Source: Craterostigma plantagineum
Lineage: Eukaryota; Streptophyta; Magnoliopsida; Lamiales; Linderniaceae
Assembly (NCBI GenBank): GCA_027422505.1
Contig: JAPQWV010000418.1
Span: forward strand, 62,001 to 126,000
Direction of reading: 5' to 3'
DNA length: 64,000 bases
This document shows positions 1 through 12,150 of the stretch, one piece after another. Both the position numbers and the translations under genes were made by a program. Below the pieces are notes generated by a model. It ran no database searches. It was not told the DNA's origin and worked only from the letters and a program-made list of their open reading frames with translations. Position 1 is the stretch's first letter. Each line of letters starts with the position of its first letter.

Positions 1-452
1 GATGACCTTGAGCGTTCCATCGCAAAACTTATGAATCTCTGTCTTCAGCATCAACCTAGTCTTCTGGGCAATTGGATTGTTGTAGGTGACGCCTCAGACT
101 GAGCTGATGTGCACATGATTACTTGGAAGCCCTTCGATCTCAGGTCCTTTGTTGAGTGGTGCGGTCATGTTGACCTTCTTCATGTTGCTCTCCAAAGCCA
201 TCTGAAGGTCGTGAGCGGCGAAGTACTTGACTTGACGCATTATGAACCGGTAGAGTCCCTCAGTCCTTCTTTCTTGACGAAGCCTTGAGGACCTTTGTAC
301 CTCTCCACGTACAGCTGATGGAGGTTGTATACCTCATCGGCAGGGATGTACGGTAGGTCGCTCTCGCTTAGTTCCTCTCGGGTTCTGTCCACTCGCTCGA
401 TAATGTATGGGTTGGAAGACCTCCTTTAGCGCAGTAGATGCTGAGAAGTTGG
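1..452 (-). pseudogene. aORF of Sirevirus-like element, copy A, C-terminal part
   Basis: This is the 3' portion of the long accessory ORF, read on the minus strand and running off the left window edge. It aligns by eye with copy C (48155-48500) and copy B (about 34000-34300). Shared segments include the motifs LQMALESNMKKVNMT and GPEIEGLPSNHVH. The reading frame is interrupted, and the homology stops exactly at the LTR inserted at 453 and resumes at 2884. Function is unknown. The region is rich in charged residues and probably helical. It was part of a ~1,170-codon ORF lying between pol and the 3' LTR. I am confident about the repeat relationship but not about any function. Confidence 0.75.
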
Positions 453-2883
453 TGCTAGGGAGTGTGCCCTCGGAATTCCATACGAAGACTAGGAATAGTA
501 TAGGGCGCACAATGATGTATAGGTCGATAGACAGTTTAATTGTATATACTGTCAAAATAAAGTAATGAATATTATTTTCATTATAATAAAGGCATTATTA
601 TTTATTTATCGAATTTGAAGTCTGCTTGGCATCTGGTGGTGCGATAAATAAATAACACCCGAATGTTTGAGTTGGACGTCTGATTCTCGTGGGGACGAGG
701 GAGGAGACACCGGACGGTCCTTAATCTCAGCATTAAATAAAAAGTCCGTAAGTCTAAGGATTCTAGGTGGGTGACTAGATACCGAATATGACTTATTCAT
801 TGACGACCACATAGTACCGGTAGTGTCACCGATTACCTGAGAGGTTGTGGGTCGTGATGGAGATATCGGTGATCGGAGAGATCGCGTATTCGGACATTCG
901 GCTCGTATTCGTTTCAATCACATGACTAGGATGTTGTCAATGATTGAACGAATGACTATAGCAGCCTCAGACCAATACGGTCACTGACGGATTTGCTTTC
1001 GCGATTTCGGTTTGTCGCTAGTTGGCTAGGTCCGCAAGTGTTCGGAAATGGGACACGGGCCAGCGACGAAACGCAACTGACTTTATGGAGGTGATTGCCG
1101 GGCTTTGACTGCTATCGGGATTCACTGCCTATATTCGTATAGGTTAACGTCCTATGAGGTAATTGGAGAACGACGATTGTAAAGCCTTCGGCCGAAGCTT
1201 GGAAAGCTCGTTCGTATTAGATACGGAGCAGAGTTTAAATAATCGGTTGGGTCTCGATTATAACATAGTGTTAGGTTAGTGAGTTTGACATTTACATGGC
1301 TCTCACCTAACCGGGACGCAAGTGAATGGCGTAAGAGTTATTTAAATGTATACACTATAGTCGGTTCGCCCGAATTTCGATTAGATTAAAATTTGTTCTC
1401 AACTGGGATCTGTCCGGTACCGCGGGATTGGCTAGGCGAATACCGGGACTCACGGATTCCTCCCGTGCTAGTTGAGACAGACCTAGAGAATCGCGCTTAA
1501 AAATGGTAGTGAACTTGAACGAAAATGGCGGGCTTTTCTCTAGAACCTAACGAATGAGATTCGCTGAGGTAGTGGCAAAGTTGATACGAGGTGTCGATGA
1601 TTTAATTAAATTCCGGTGATGGTCACGGGAGTAATTAGGACTTGAGATTGTCTTAAGTGTTTAATTAATTAACTAAATGAGGCTCAATTGTATTTAAAAT
1701 AATTAGATTGGATTTAATTATTTTATTACTTAAAATTGAGGGACTAAATTGAGAATTTGGAAACCTCATGGGCCGAAGTGGAATTAATTGAAAGTATGCA
1801 TGTTGACTTGTCATTGAACATGTGTCAATTCCATGTTATGCCACAATGGTTGAGGTGGCAAGTGACTCATTCATTCAATAACATGACAAGTGTTAGTGGA
1901 ATTATAGTACAAGCACAATGTGACACCTCATGTGCTTAGGTGTTGAAAACTAAAAAGAGACATGCATAAATGAATAAAAAGGCCAACGTGAGAAGGTATG
2001 AGGAGCTAATGTACTTGGTACTTGGTTTAACAAATAAACTAGAGAGAAAAGAAACAAAGTGAGTTGAAGTTAGAACTTGTCAAGCCACGTCAAGCTACGG
2101 GATCGTTTGACGAGTCCCGACGCCCGAACCGAACTGTGCTAGCCATCGGGAGCAGTCTCGGAGGTTTGATCAAGGTCATACCGGCGTGGAAATCTAGCCC
2201 GGAAGCCACGGGAGCCAGACGAGGTGTTGCGACGTCCATCCGAGGTGCATTCACGTACACCGACGGTATATTTCGAACCTTACGAATTTGATTTTACGAA
2301 AAATACCAAACAATATCGGAATGATTCGAAAGACCACTCGTTACGATCGCCGAGAAGTGTAAAATCAATCTGGAAAATTTGGTATCGATCGGATATCATT
2401 TCGGTTATAAAACTCTCGAAAGACGGCAGACTGCCGCTTTACTCGAACTGATAATTTCGAACCACTGATTTGATTTTGCGAAAAATACCAAACGACATCG
2501 GAATGATTCGAAAGACCCCTTGTTGCGATCTCCGGGAAGTGTAGAATCAATTTGAAAAATTTGGTATCGATCGAAGATCGTTTCGGTTGCCAAATAGTCG
2601 AATTGCTGCCGGCTGCCGCTTTGTTCGAACTAGTTTGGAACGAAATTATTAATTCGACTAAATTTGTATTAAATTCGAATTTGAGAAGTTCGAATTAGAC
2701 GTGGTCTCCTGAGGCTCAGGACAGTATCTTGGACCCTCCGGAGAAGCCGAAGGGCGCTAGGTCGAATTTAGATGTTAAAATCGAAAATTCGGCACCCTAC
2801 GCCGCTCGGTTCAAAACGCGCTTCGCTATCGCCACGTTGCACTGTTCGGGGGCCGGCGTCGATTAATCGGGCCTACCCCAACA
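453..2883 (+). mobile_element. Solo LTR, family X (2431 bp), TSD GTTGG
   Basis: The insert begins TGCTAGGGAGTGTGCCC and ends CTACCCCAACA. It is flanked by GTTGG at 448-452 and 2884-2888, and removing it rejoins the aORF of copy A cleanly. The first ~350 bp align with the reverse complement of the family X copy at 29112-31000, sharing the start (TGTTAGGAATATGCCC there) and the CCCAACA end. No internal coding region, primer site or polypurine tract is present, so it is best read as a solo LTR. Superfamily is not determinable from the LTR alone. Confidence 0.85.
2269..2637 (+). repeat. Two-copy direct repeat (~185 bp) inside family X LTR
   Basis: Two adjacent diverged units begin near 2269 and 2453. 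Each contains CGAAAAATACCAAAC, CGGAATGATTCGAAAGAC and GGTATCGATCG in the same order. The spacing of matching words gives a period of about 185 bp. I did not find the duplication in the family X copy at 29112-31000. Confidence 0.7.
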
Positions 2884-5724
2884 GTTGGCAATCGGGGAGA
2901 GACTCTTATAGTGGCTCTTGGCTTGTCCTTTACTCATCCCCAGCCTTGCATCAGGTCCAAGTTGAGTCAGCATATCCAGAGGTAGGTCATCCTCTTCTGC
3001 TGATCCCAGTGAGAGATCCCTTTTAGCTCAAACTCGTTCGGCTTCTTGACTCTGCCTGGTGACCTCCAGATATGTTCACGAACTTCTTCAAGGAATGGGA
3101 TTTCTATTCGGATGTTTTCCCACGGCGTGTCGATCCGAACGGTCCCTGGCATTGTCTTGTGGGGGAAGCCGCTCGTTGCACGATCAACCTGCTAGCCTTC
3201 GGATTTCTTGCTGGTAGTGTTCACCATCCTGAAGTTCATCGTCTTCTATGATCACGAGGTCTACCGAGGCTTGTTGTAGGAAGTGTCGAACGTCCTAAAG
3301 CCGTTGTCTTTGATGCTCCTCGGGCATGGAATGGGTCATCCACTGTCCTTCGAATATGTATTTATCTAGAACCCCGTGTGGATTGACGCCATGTCCTGAC
3401 GGTCCCGGTTGGTTTGGAGGAGTCGAGGGAGTAGCTTGAGTAGCTGCTAGGGCTACGAGCATGGCAGCACTTGCTTCTTCTTCAGGAAGCAAAGGGCTTG
3501 TGAAGGTCGATGGTGTTGATGGTGGCATCCTTAGGTGATAGGTTGGTGGGTCGATTTGGGTTAGAGTGGTGGTGGTGCGGTGCATGGTGTGGGTGGTTTG
3601 CGTTTGAGTGGTTTGTGTTTCACCTGCTCCAGCGCCCGTTTGCGTTGCGCCCGAGCCTTGTCCTTGACCACTCGTCGTAGATATCCTTGGCCTCTTCTCC
3701 CCCTCATGAGGATCCTGATCGCCAGGGTCGTCATGTCGTCGTCTGGAGTGAGAGCTTTGGCCTCGGCACGTTTGGGTAGGTGGCTCAGGATGGTCTACCA
3801 ATCGCCTATAGAGCTATTCCTCCTGAGGCGACCGGATGGTAAGACCAATGAGGCGGGCTAGAAAAATGTCGTGGAGCTCGGTGATTGGGATGGTGTATGG
3901 GTTGATTAGGATGGATGAGTTTTGTAAAGGGTCGATGGGTGTGGGTTGTGAGGTGGTGAGGTCGGCTTGTGCTGAAGTTGACTCCGAGACGGGTACTTTC
4001 CCTCGATCTTGATGGGACGTCTCGATTGTAGTATGCACGCTCTCCATAATCTTGTCTTCGAAAGATTTGAATGCTGTGGAGAGAGCGGCCTTGAGGTGGT
4101 CTTCAGTCAAAAACATAGCGGACGCCTCCGTAGATGTACCAGGACGACAGATGTTGCTTGTTGACAACCCTTGAGCAGACACCGACTCTTCAGGTTGCCT
4201 CGTAGTCACTGGAGGTTGTGACTGTCCGAGACTTCCATCCAATCCTTGAGTTGAATCTATAAGATTCCCATCTATGGATGTTGCTACAGGCTCGGTTTGG
4301 GCCTGCGAACCAAACACCGGTAGATTGTGGTGCGGCTCAAGATTGAGCGAAGCAGTGGCCGCAACACTTGAAGAGATGATCATCGAGGTATCTGGTGCGG
4401 TGGTGACGGTGGTAAAGAGGGACTCCAACTGTATACTTAGTCATCTGGGAGTCGTCTAATGAGTCTGAGCTCCTCATCGGTCTCCGTATCGGATGAGGTG
4501 GCTGTGTGAGGAGAAGATTCATGCTCCATGTCCTCACAAGCCTGTTCCGTCACCAAAGGAAGTGAGCTCTGTCCCATTTCAGCCTCGGGCTGTGCTTCTT
4601 GTTGAAGAACCTCCCCAATGGTTTCTTCGAGCACGCCAACATGGACGGGCACTTCCTCTTTGAATGTTTCTTCTGGAGCTTCTTGTTCCAACTCTGCCGC
4701 CACAGCATCGATCAACGTGGCATCTATGTCAGGAATTGTTCGTCCTGAGTTGGAAGCTCCTGCTCTAGCTCCTGGGCCACTGCATCAATCATCATGGCCT
4801 CAGGACTTTAGTGTTTTTGTTGTGGAGAGCTCACATGGAAATCTGTCGGGGGCCCTCGAATCATCTGCTCAGTAAGGTGATGTTCCCGACAGTATCTCTG
4901 ATATTCGTCTCCCGCGGGTCGGCAAGACGAAGAAGGTCGAAGGGAATGGCCATAGATGGCTGATCTAGGTCCACCAGCCTTGGTTGCGGAAGAACTTGAG
5001 CCTTGGTGGCTGATAGTTTCCTCCCGGAGGCAGGCGAGGAATATTCCGCTCGTACATCTCCATTGGTTGACGGATAATGACGGAGAACCATCTCGCATAT
5101 GGCACATTTTGGCCTTCTGTTCTCTTTTCGTCTGATTTGCTCTGCGAGGTCGTTCTAGATCAGTTGAGCGAAATCGTAATTTCACGAGAACACGACTCCG
5201 TGAAATATCCGGAGGATGTGTCCGTTGCCTTTGTCGAAGCGAGCGTGCTTCGGGGATAGAAACTTGTTAATTATTCCGAAAAGCGTCTTCCAAGGATGGG
5301 GAATCCCGTTGCTCTGCATCTGTGCTAGCTTGGTGAGTGGCGGACGGTACCCCATTTGGAGGAAATCAAGCACCATTTCTGCATCTGATGGAAGGGGGTC
5401 GTAATTTTGGCTGTAAGGGAGGTCGAGCAGAACTCTGAACTCGTTCTTGCTCATGCAGACGTGCCTCGTCCCGAAAACCGTGGTAAAGTGGTATGCCCCG
5501 TCCAAGATGAGGCTCTTGATCATCCCCCAAAACTGCTGGAGGTAGACCATTGGCACTGATGCTGTCACGGTAAGTGCATGCCATAGTGGATGGCCTTGTA
5601 GGATGGACACGATTATGTTATCTGGACACCGGAAGGTGGTCAGATCTAATTGGAAGTTCGTGTCGTGGACATTGAAATATAAGGCCTTCTCGTAGATATG
5701 GTTATATGTAGGATAGTGATCCAT
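2884..5724 (-). pseudogene. aORF of Sirevirus-like element, copy A, N-terminal and middle part
   Basis: The ATG is at 5724-5722 and directly follows a TTTCAG acceptor-like sequence. Residues 1-180 form a conserved domain also seen in copies B and D (core words NFQLDLT, GHPLW, VYLQQFW, HPWKTLFGIINK). A stop replaces a Gln codon at about 5182-5184. Later frame changes near 5100 and 4715-4430 and a stop near 3811 break the rest. The middle is acidic and Ser/Thr/Pro/Gln-rich (LEQEL repeats). The last part matches copy B around SPLLPEEEASA and KYIFEGQWMTHSMP. No signal peptide, obvious transmembrane segment or known enzyme motif is seen. It resembles anonymous proteins that I recall next to copia pol genes in other asterid genomes; that is recollection, not a search. 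Confidence 0.8.
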
Positions 5725-5757
5725 CTGAAATCCACATAAGAAATGTAAATCATTAGT
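5725..5757 (-). promoter_or_regulatory. Candidate 3' splice acceptor and branch point before aORF (copy A)
   Basis: Read on the minus strand, CTAATGA (branch-point-like) lies about 30 nt upstream of GGATTTCAG, and the ATG follows immediately. The same arrangement precedes the aORF at 31094 and at 62624. Confidence 0.55.
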
Positions 5758-5989
5758 TCAAAAATTTGAGTCGAAATTATCTTGAAGAATGTATAGATTG
5801 GCACATAGGTATACGAGAGTGACTATAAAAAATGATATTTCGACTTATGTATATTTTTCATATGAAAGTTTAGTCGAAAATTTTCTAAGTGTTTTAGAAC
5901 CACTGTTCAAATTTGTCGCTCGTAAAATTGAAATTTCAATTATAAATTTCCAAATTGCTGATTTTGAATCAAGATATCCGTTTATTTTT

Positions 5990-7270
5990 GCGATCGAAAA
6001 TTTTATTTGCTATAGAAGGCTACAGTTAAAAGACTTAGATTTTTTTTTTAAGTTTGTTTTGACCTTTAGACACGATACTGTAGCCAAGAAATTTTACGAT
6101 CCAGAAAAATTTTCGTGTAAATTTACGATCGAGATATTTCCAAGTAAATTTACGATAGAAAATTTTTTCGCACGTCAATAAAATTTTTCGCTGTGAAAAT
6201 TAACGAGCGAGAAAGTATTTCAATTTTAAACAAGTTTTTCGTTGTGAAATTTTACGATCGAGAAAATTTTATCGTCGAAAAATTAATTTTGTCGCCGCTA
6301 AAATTTTTCGACCGAGAACAAAATTGAAATCGAAATTTTCGAATGTAAGTTTTGCGCTCGAAAATTTTTAAAGAGATGGCATCTATTTTATCTATTCCTC
6401 TCAGTAATATTTCGCTCGCCTAAAATCAAAATTGCGTTTCTCGATTGTAAATAAATTTCGATCAACGTTATTTACCTTAATGACTAATCACGAAAATATT
6501 TGCGATCGAAAAACTTTTACGATACAGACAGTGACTTAATCAAATCAAATTCAATTTTTTTTACTGTTTGCGAGCGAGAAAGTTCTTCGATGCATTTAGA
6601 CGTGTAAACTCCAGTTTTGTCTTATCTGTCAATCGGACACTAATAACGCATAAAATCGAAGTTATATTCACCCAAAATGATAAAGAAACATCGAAACTAG
6701 CCAATTATGCAGATTTTAACCCAGATTATACTTAGAATAAGGTCTAATAAACCGCGAACGAGTATTTCGAGTTCTCAGAGTATGAACAGTCGAGAAATTT
6801 TCAAAGAATCATGCGAAATATACCAAAATACATATGCGAATCTAGTTAAATGCACGATTAACCCTAACAGAAGTCAAATCTACCTTTCAAAAACGAAAAT
6901 CAGATGAAAATTCGAAAGATTTTGAAGTTTTCGACGTTCGTCTTTTGAGAGAAGAAGTTTTTCGCACGAGAAATTTGACTGTTGAATTTGTGATCGAGGG
7001 TTCTTAGTGTGTATTTAGGGATTTTCGACTGCAAACTAATTATTTCGTCTAATTGGGCTGATTAGATGTTTCGATACTTAGAGAATTGAGCCCATTACTA
7101 TTTGCGATCGGGAAACTTACGATCGAGAAATTTGATTTGGTTACTGTTGAATTTTCGCTCGACAATTCCGATCGAAAATCTTTTTGGTTCCTGTTTAATT
7201 TCCGCTCGTCAGTATAGGAGCGAAAATTACAATTTGGTCCCAAATCAATTTTTGCTCGAGAAAGAGTGAT
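5990..7270. repeat. CGATCG palindrome array, copy A
   Basis: Variants of TTTCGATCGTAAAATTT, TTTACGATCGAGAAA and GAGCGAAAATT recur irregularly about every 30-60 bp. They are separated by AT-rich sequence. The core CGATCG is self-complementary. Spacing is not constant, so this is a dispersed-motif array and not a tandem satellite. Confidence 0.65.
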
Positions 7271-7544
7271 TGAAAATTACAAATTCACCTGAATTTCTCG
7301 ATGGTAATTTACCTTAATATTTCATATTGATCCTAAATGTTAAGAATAAACCACATAATTACTCCTTCTAAGTATAACGGAAGTGCAATTAAGTCACTGT
7401 ATTTTTCGAAGAAATGACATCTGACTCCAAAATTGATCTTTGAAAATCGGCAATACTTAGAGCAAAATGTCGAGAATATGAGAGTTAATATAGGAAGTAA
7501 TTTTTCTAAACATTTGGAGCTCAAAACATGGAGTCACTGTAGAT

Positions 7545-7558
7545 GCTCCCCCTCAAAT
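7545..7558 (-). other. Internal polypurine-tract-like motif (copy A)
   Basis: Minus-strand ATTTGAGGGGGAGC. The same motif occurs at 16070-16083 in copy B. Repeated PPT-like motifs downstream of pol are a known Sirevirus trait. Confidence 0.55.
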
Positions 7559-8196
7559 AGTGCACATGTATCGATTTATCACGTAATTATGCAAATCAAT
7601 ACAAGTAATAATCATTTAATACGCAATTAATCTTTTTAGACTAGTTACATGTTCCTCTAATTATGTAATAAAGATTTGCGCGAGGGTAAGGGCATGAACA
7701 AATAGAATCGCATTTAATCATTTCAGCGTAAATGCAAATTAAGCTTGCATATCAGAATGTGCGAAGTTTTTTTTATTGTATATCTATATATATATATATA
7801 TATGTATAATTTTCATATGTATATTAACATAATAATAGCATGGGGTCAGATTATTTTGCGTCAATCGATCGCCACGCCTAAGTTTTCGTATGACACTTGA
7901 AAGACACACCGCCGTCAAGTCTAGTCATCAAACTGAAGTCCTAAGATCATAGAGTGATTCATTTCGACAACTCTCACTAAGTTCACTCTAGCGCTCTTAT
8001 TATTTTTGACTCGGGGATTTATATATATATCGCTCAAGTCAACACAAGCAATTTTAAGTCAATTTCCTATGATCAAGGCATAATTAATCATTTCACCTAA
8101 GCTAGAGATCGTCGTTCGGAATCAAAGGGACTTCTAAGGGTTTAATTTGGCTAGGACTTCGGGAGGAAGAAATTTATAGGAAAAGGTGAGCTTATC

Positions 8197-11100
8197 TGTA
8201 ATACCCGCAAATTTAAAGCGGGATTACGATAGGAAATTTCAAGACAATTAGGGGAGAAAATATTGGGAATAAAATTCCTAAGAAATATTTTGTCTATGTT
8301 CGAAATTAATGGAATTAATTTTCGGACAAACGAATTTTCGGAATTAAATCCAAAAATAATAAATGAGCCGAGAGTTGAATAATTAGGATGGGCCGAAATA
8401 TGAGTAGACCAAATAGATAAATAGGCCCAACTATATGATAACTTAATAAGTATTAGAGCCCAAGTGAGAATTAGATATTGGCCCAAAGAAATACAAAGCT
8501 TGGCCCAAAGACTTTAGATAAACATGAGGTTACTTAAACACCAAGGGAAGCCACGTTGAAACAATTTCACCACCTTATTCCTTGATAAGTGTGAAAAACC
8601 CTCAAATGTATTACCTAAAACCAACGTGAGCCAAAGGAAAAAGAAATCAAGAAAGCAAAAAGTTCGAACAACAACTAAGGCAAGCCCTGATCGATTTTCA
8701 TCCTAGGAATTAACTCCAAACTAAGCTCGAGAGGTAAGGATTTTATCTAAACGAATAAACTTTTACTAACTTATGTATTTAACGTATTTCTTGGTTTGAT
8801 GAACCTTCATTAAGCCGAAGCAAAAAGAAAGGAAGGAGAAGTAGGATCGTTCAAATTCAAGCTTATCTCAACCTAGAAAATTAATCAAATTTAGCTTGGA
8901 AGTGAGGTATATTAATTGTTTCTTGTATTTAACATATTTAATTTAGTTCTGTTAACTAGATGTTTCTACGTGATGCCGTGGTGTTCATGAGAGGGGTTTC
9001 GACAATTTTATGTTTGGACTAACCCGTTTTTTTAGAACTCGTGTTTACGAATATTTACATGATAATAATTAGAGTCTTAGTGAATATCGAAAATTTATTG
9101 TTCTGTAGAAGTTTTGAGGGTTCATAATTTATTATGTTTAGAAATCTAATGATTTAAGGTATAATATTTTCTGGAACTAGTATAATATTTGAAGATGATC
9201 TCTATAGCAATGTTTTAGGGTTTTCTGGAAAATTTACAGTTTTTATGTAAGATTTTGAGGTATATTTAGAGAAAATGTCGACATAGATTTCGAAATGTTA
9301 TGTTATGTCCCGACATTTTATAAGAGTTTTGACATCTATGTCTCGATATTTAATAAGCATGGTCTCGACATTTTACATCAAGGATTTCGAAATGTATCTT
9401 GTGAAAAATTCGACATTTTCCTTTCAATTTAATGATCTCGACATTTTAAAGAAGTTCGTTCTCAGCTTGAGATGTTAGAAGATAATGATGAAGGGCTCGA
9501 CGTTTTTATGGTCTCGAGATTTGTAAACATAGAGGGTCTCGACATTTCTTATTATGCTAAGTCACGACATTCGTCTTTTATCAACTTAGTATCTCGACAT
9601 CTTTCCATTATTATCACATATCGATCTTATCTTTTAAAAATCTCGATAATAGCATTAATAGACTCGACATTTCTATAAGTTTCGACATTTATTCTTTTCT
9701 CAATTATGTGCCTCGACATATTACAATGATTTCGACTTTTTCAAGAAATGTCGACATTTGTAGGCTTGACTTCTATCAGCTAGGCAATTCGACATCTTCC
9801 TATCACTCACATCTCGACATTTTCTATTATGCTAAAACTCGACATTTCATTTTTAATCAAGGTATCGACATTTAACTAGGTCTCGACATCTACTATCAAT
9901 TCGACATTTGCCATGCATAAGTTAATTCGCCAAAAGTTAAGTATCGACATTTAATTAGGTCTCGACATCTTTTACCTCAATTCGATATTTTCCATGTTAT
10001 TTTAACTAGCCAAGTCTCGACATTTCTCCATGCCATTTCGACATTTAATACTTCTAACCAATCTCGACATTTAATTAGATGATTTCGACATTTTGGTTTA
10101 GTTAATAAATTTTCGGTATTTTAGGATTTTGTTATATTTTAGGGTTTTCTATAATTAGGGTTTGGAACTTAAAAACTTATACAGTTTAGCAAATATACTG
10201 ATATAATAATATTTATTTATTCAGAGAATCGACTTATAGGGATTCCACCAGACTTTATATTTGACGCTAGCAGGAGGACAGGTAGGTGGATTATCCATCT
10301 ACAATACGTAAACACAATTATGTTTTCATATGACTATGTGACTTACGTGACTTATATGATTTACGTGTTTACATGTTTTACGGACGTTTTATAAATCATG
10401 CATTATGAGATTTTGTGAACATGCATGGCATGTGCATATCACGGTAGGGTGAGATATGGTTGTACCGTAGGATGACGGTAAGGATATGAGATATTGACGT
10501 ACGGGGTAGAATGAGATGCTTATAATTGATGACTCGTGGAGGAGTCGAGGTTGGGCTCACTGGGCACCTGGCGGAGACAGGCGTGATCGATCTGTCTACT
10601 CGGACGTGACCGTCCCGAGGTGCATACCGCCGAGATATTGATTTGACCTGATAGGAGGCCATTGGCGTGATCGTCCAGTGCACTATCAGTGTATACTTTT
10701 GATGCGGAGCGACCCGGTAGGAGGCCATTGGCGTGATCGTCCAGTGCACTACCAGGGTAGGCTGCCGCGAGACTTGGGGGTGGCCTCCCAGTAGTCTTTG
10801 CGCGCGAGGTGTCGAGCCTAACCTAGGGCCCTGTATTGTGTGAAATAGGAATGTGGGAAAGAAAGAGTGTGCATTATATTATGTTGTGAGATATTGGGGT
10901 TGGGATTGAGTGCACACTTGCATACATGCATTTTATTCACCTACTGGGCAAATTGCTCAGTGTTTACGTGTTGTAGGTACTGAGTCCGACGCTGATACGC
11001 GTCGTGACTGAGGCGGCTGGTGGCGGTGCTCCACGGACTTTTGAGGGCGGTGCGGTACATGGATGAAGACCTGTGGAGCGGCGTTAGCGCTTTTTGTTCT

Positions 11101-11265
11101 TTTGATAATTTTTGGGCTTCGGCCCGTGTACAGAGATAACGATGTAGACTGATTTTTATATTAGTGTATATTATTTTAGGAAAAAGTTTTAATTAGACGG
11201 GCCTTCCGCGGCTTACGTTGCGGAAATCCGCCACTAATCCTAATTAGAAAAGTAGGGTCGCCACA
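8197..11265 (+). mobile_element. Tekay-like solo LTR 1 (3069 bp), TSD TTATC
   Basis: It starts TGTAATACCCGC and ends GGTCGCCACA, with TTATC at 8192-8196 and 11266-11270. The start word equals that of the LTR of the Tekay-like element at 52802-61620. The last ~350 bp share its conserved block (CACCTACTGGGCA, then TTTTGAGGGCGG and GACCTGTGG). No internal region exists, hence a solo LTR. It carries a TCGACAT word array (about 9270-10100) and a short duplication (AGGCCATTGGCGTGATCG near 10655 and 10724). Insertion split the spacer of copy A. Confidence 0.88.
9270..10100 (+). repeat. TCGACATTT word array in solo LTR 1
   Basis: About 30 occurrences of TCTCGACATTT or close variants (TTCGACATTT, ATCGACATTT, CTCGACATCT) occur in roughly 830 bp. 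Intervals are irregular, about 15-45 bp, with unrelated AT-rich sequence between them. Most are in the same orientation. Confidence 0.85.
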
Positions 11266-12150
11266 TTATCTTTCTCGTCTTCCATTTCTACGTCCGTCTC
11301 CTTCTTTTCTTTCGGCAAAGAAAATTTTATTTTTTCAATCCCATCCCTTATGTTATCCCTTATATGCTCAAGCTGAAGCTCCGCTTCTCCACGAGGCTTT
11401 TATCGTAGGCGAAGTTCTTCCTGTTGGTTCTTGGGCCGATACGTGCTCCTCTTCTCTTAATCCCTAGAGAGGTTTCAGAGATTATCAATTTGGAAAAGTT
11501 CACGGTTATGGAATTCGTACCCAAGGCTGTGCTCCTCTTCTCGTTTCCCGATATAAGACCGGATTATCGTTGGAGAAGTTCACTTCGAGGTGCTCCTCTT
11601 TCCAGCCGTTCTGACGAGCGTACGAGATTATCAACGGAGAAGTTCACAGTAGGATCCTTGCCTTCTTTTGGTAGTCTGAAAGGGCGGTTCTTTGGTCTGT
11701 TTTTGTGCGTTGAGCATTGCCTTCTTTAGTCATCTTCTCATTTACTTTTACTTTCTCCCTATTTTCTTGTTTGAACAACCATTTGACGAAAATAGAATCG
11801 GTTGAAGGTTGAAATGGGTTTCAGATGAAGAAAAGGAAGTCAGAGAAGGTCCAAAGTAGATGACTAAGGGCTATGATATGGAAAACGATTGTAATAGGTC
11901 GAGTGAGGAATTACCTAAATGCCCGAATCATTTCCTGACGATCTGAAGAAGGGCGAGTATGAAGCCGAGTCTCACTAGAAAGACATTAAGTGTGACTTCA
12001 CTCGAGAGATAGATCCAAGGAGAGAAAATTGAAGTGCTAGAGTCCTCACATTTGAAAGGTGACTTTGTGTCTAGTGGAGCAAACTTAAACCTTTAGACAC
12101 AAGAATGTAATTAGACTGACAGAATTAAGCAGTTGAATCATTCATACGTC
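11266..12150 (-). repeat. Spacer between pol and aORF, copy A, distal segment
   Basis: Continuation of copy A beyond the inserted LTR. It is the inverted counterpart of about 14490-15480 in copy B: the CACTAGACACAAAG block near 12060-12085 matches 14585-14602. It includes three diverged ~65-85 bp modules between about 11430 and 11655. Homology to copy B ends at roughly 12120-12150, where it abuts copy B pol head-on. Confidence 0.7.
11430..11655 (-). repeat. Three diverged GAGAAGTTCAC / GTGCTCCTC modules
   Basis: Three neighbouring units each contain GTGCTCCTCTT, then GATTATC, then GGAGAAGTTCAC, in the same order and about 65-85 bp long. The inverted partner set lies at about 15085-15290 in copy B, so the modules predate the split of the copies. 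Confidence 0.6.

Larger units (their letters stand above)
5758..8196 (-). repeat. Spacer between pol and aORF, copy A, first segment
   Basis: This AT-rich non-coding stretch of copy A is the inverted partner of 15580-17650 in copy B. Matching blocks include 7861-8070 with 15580-15790 and 7000-7250 with 16560-16800. It holds many CGATCG-centred words (TTTACGATCGAGAAA and variants) between about 5990 and 7270. It also has a purine-rich PPT-like motif at 7545-7558 (minus) and a TA microsatellite near 7779-7825. No credible coding region is seen. Confidence 0.7.

Noticed and set aside
5789..6181. 130-codon ORF in the spacer of copy A
   Set aside because: AT-rich CGATCG array sequence; the matching region of copy B is not open.
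8197..8240. Possible autonomous start of a complete gypsy element at 8197
   Set aside because: There is no primer site, internal region or second LTR before the TSD at 11266; it is a solo LTR.
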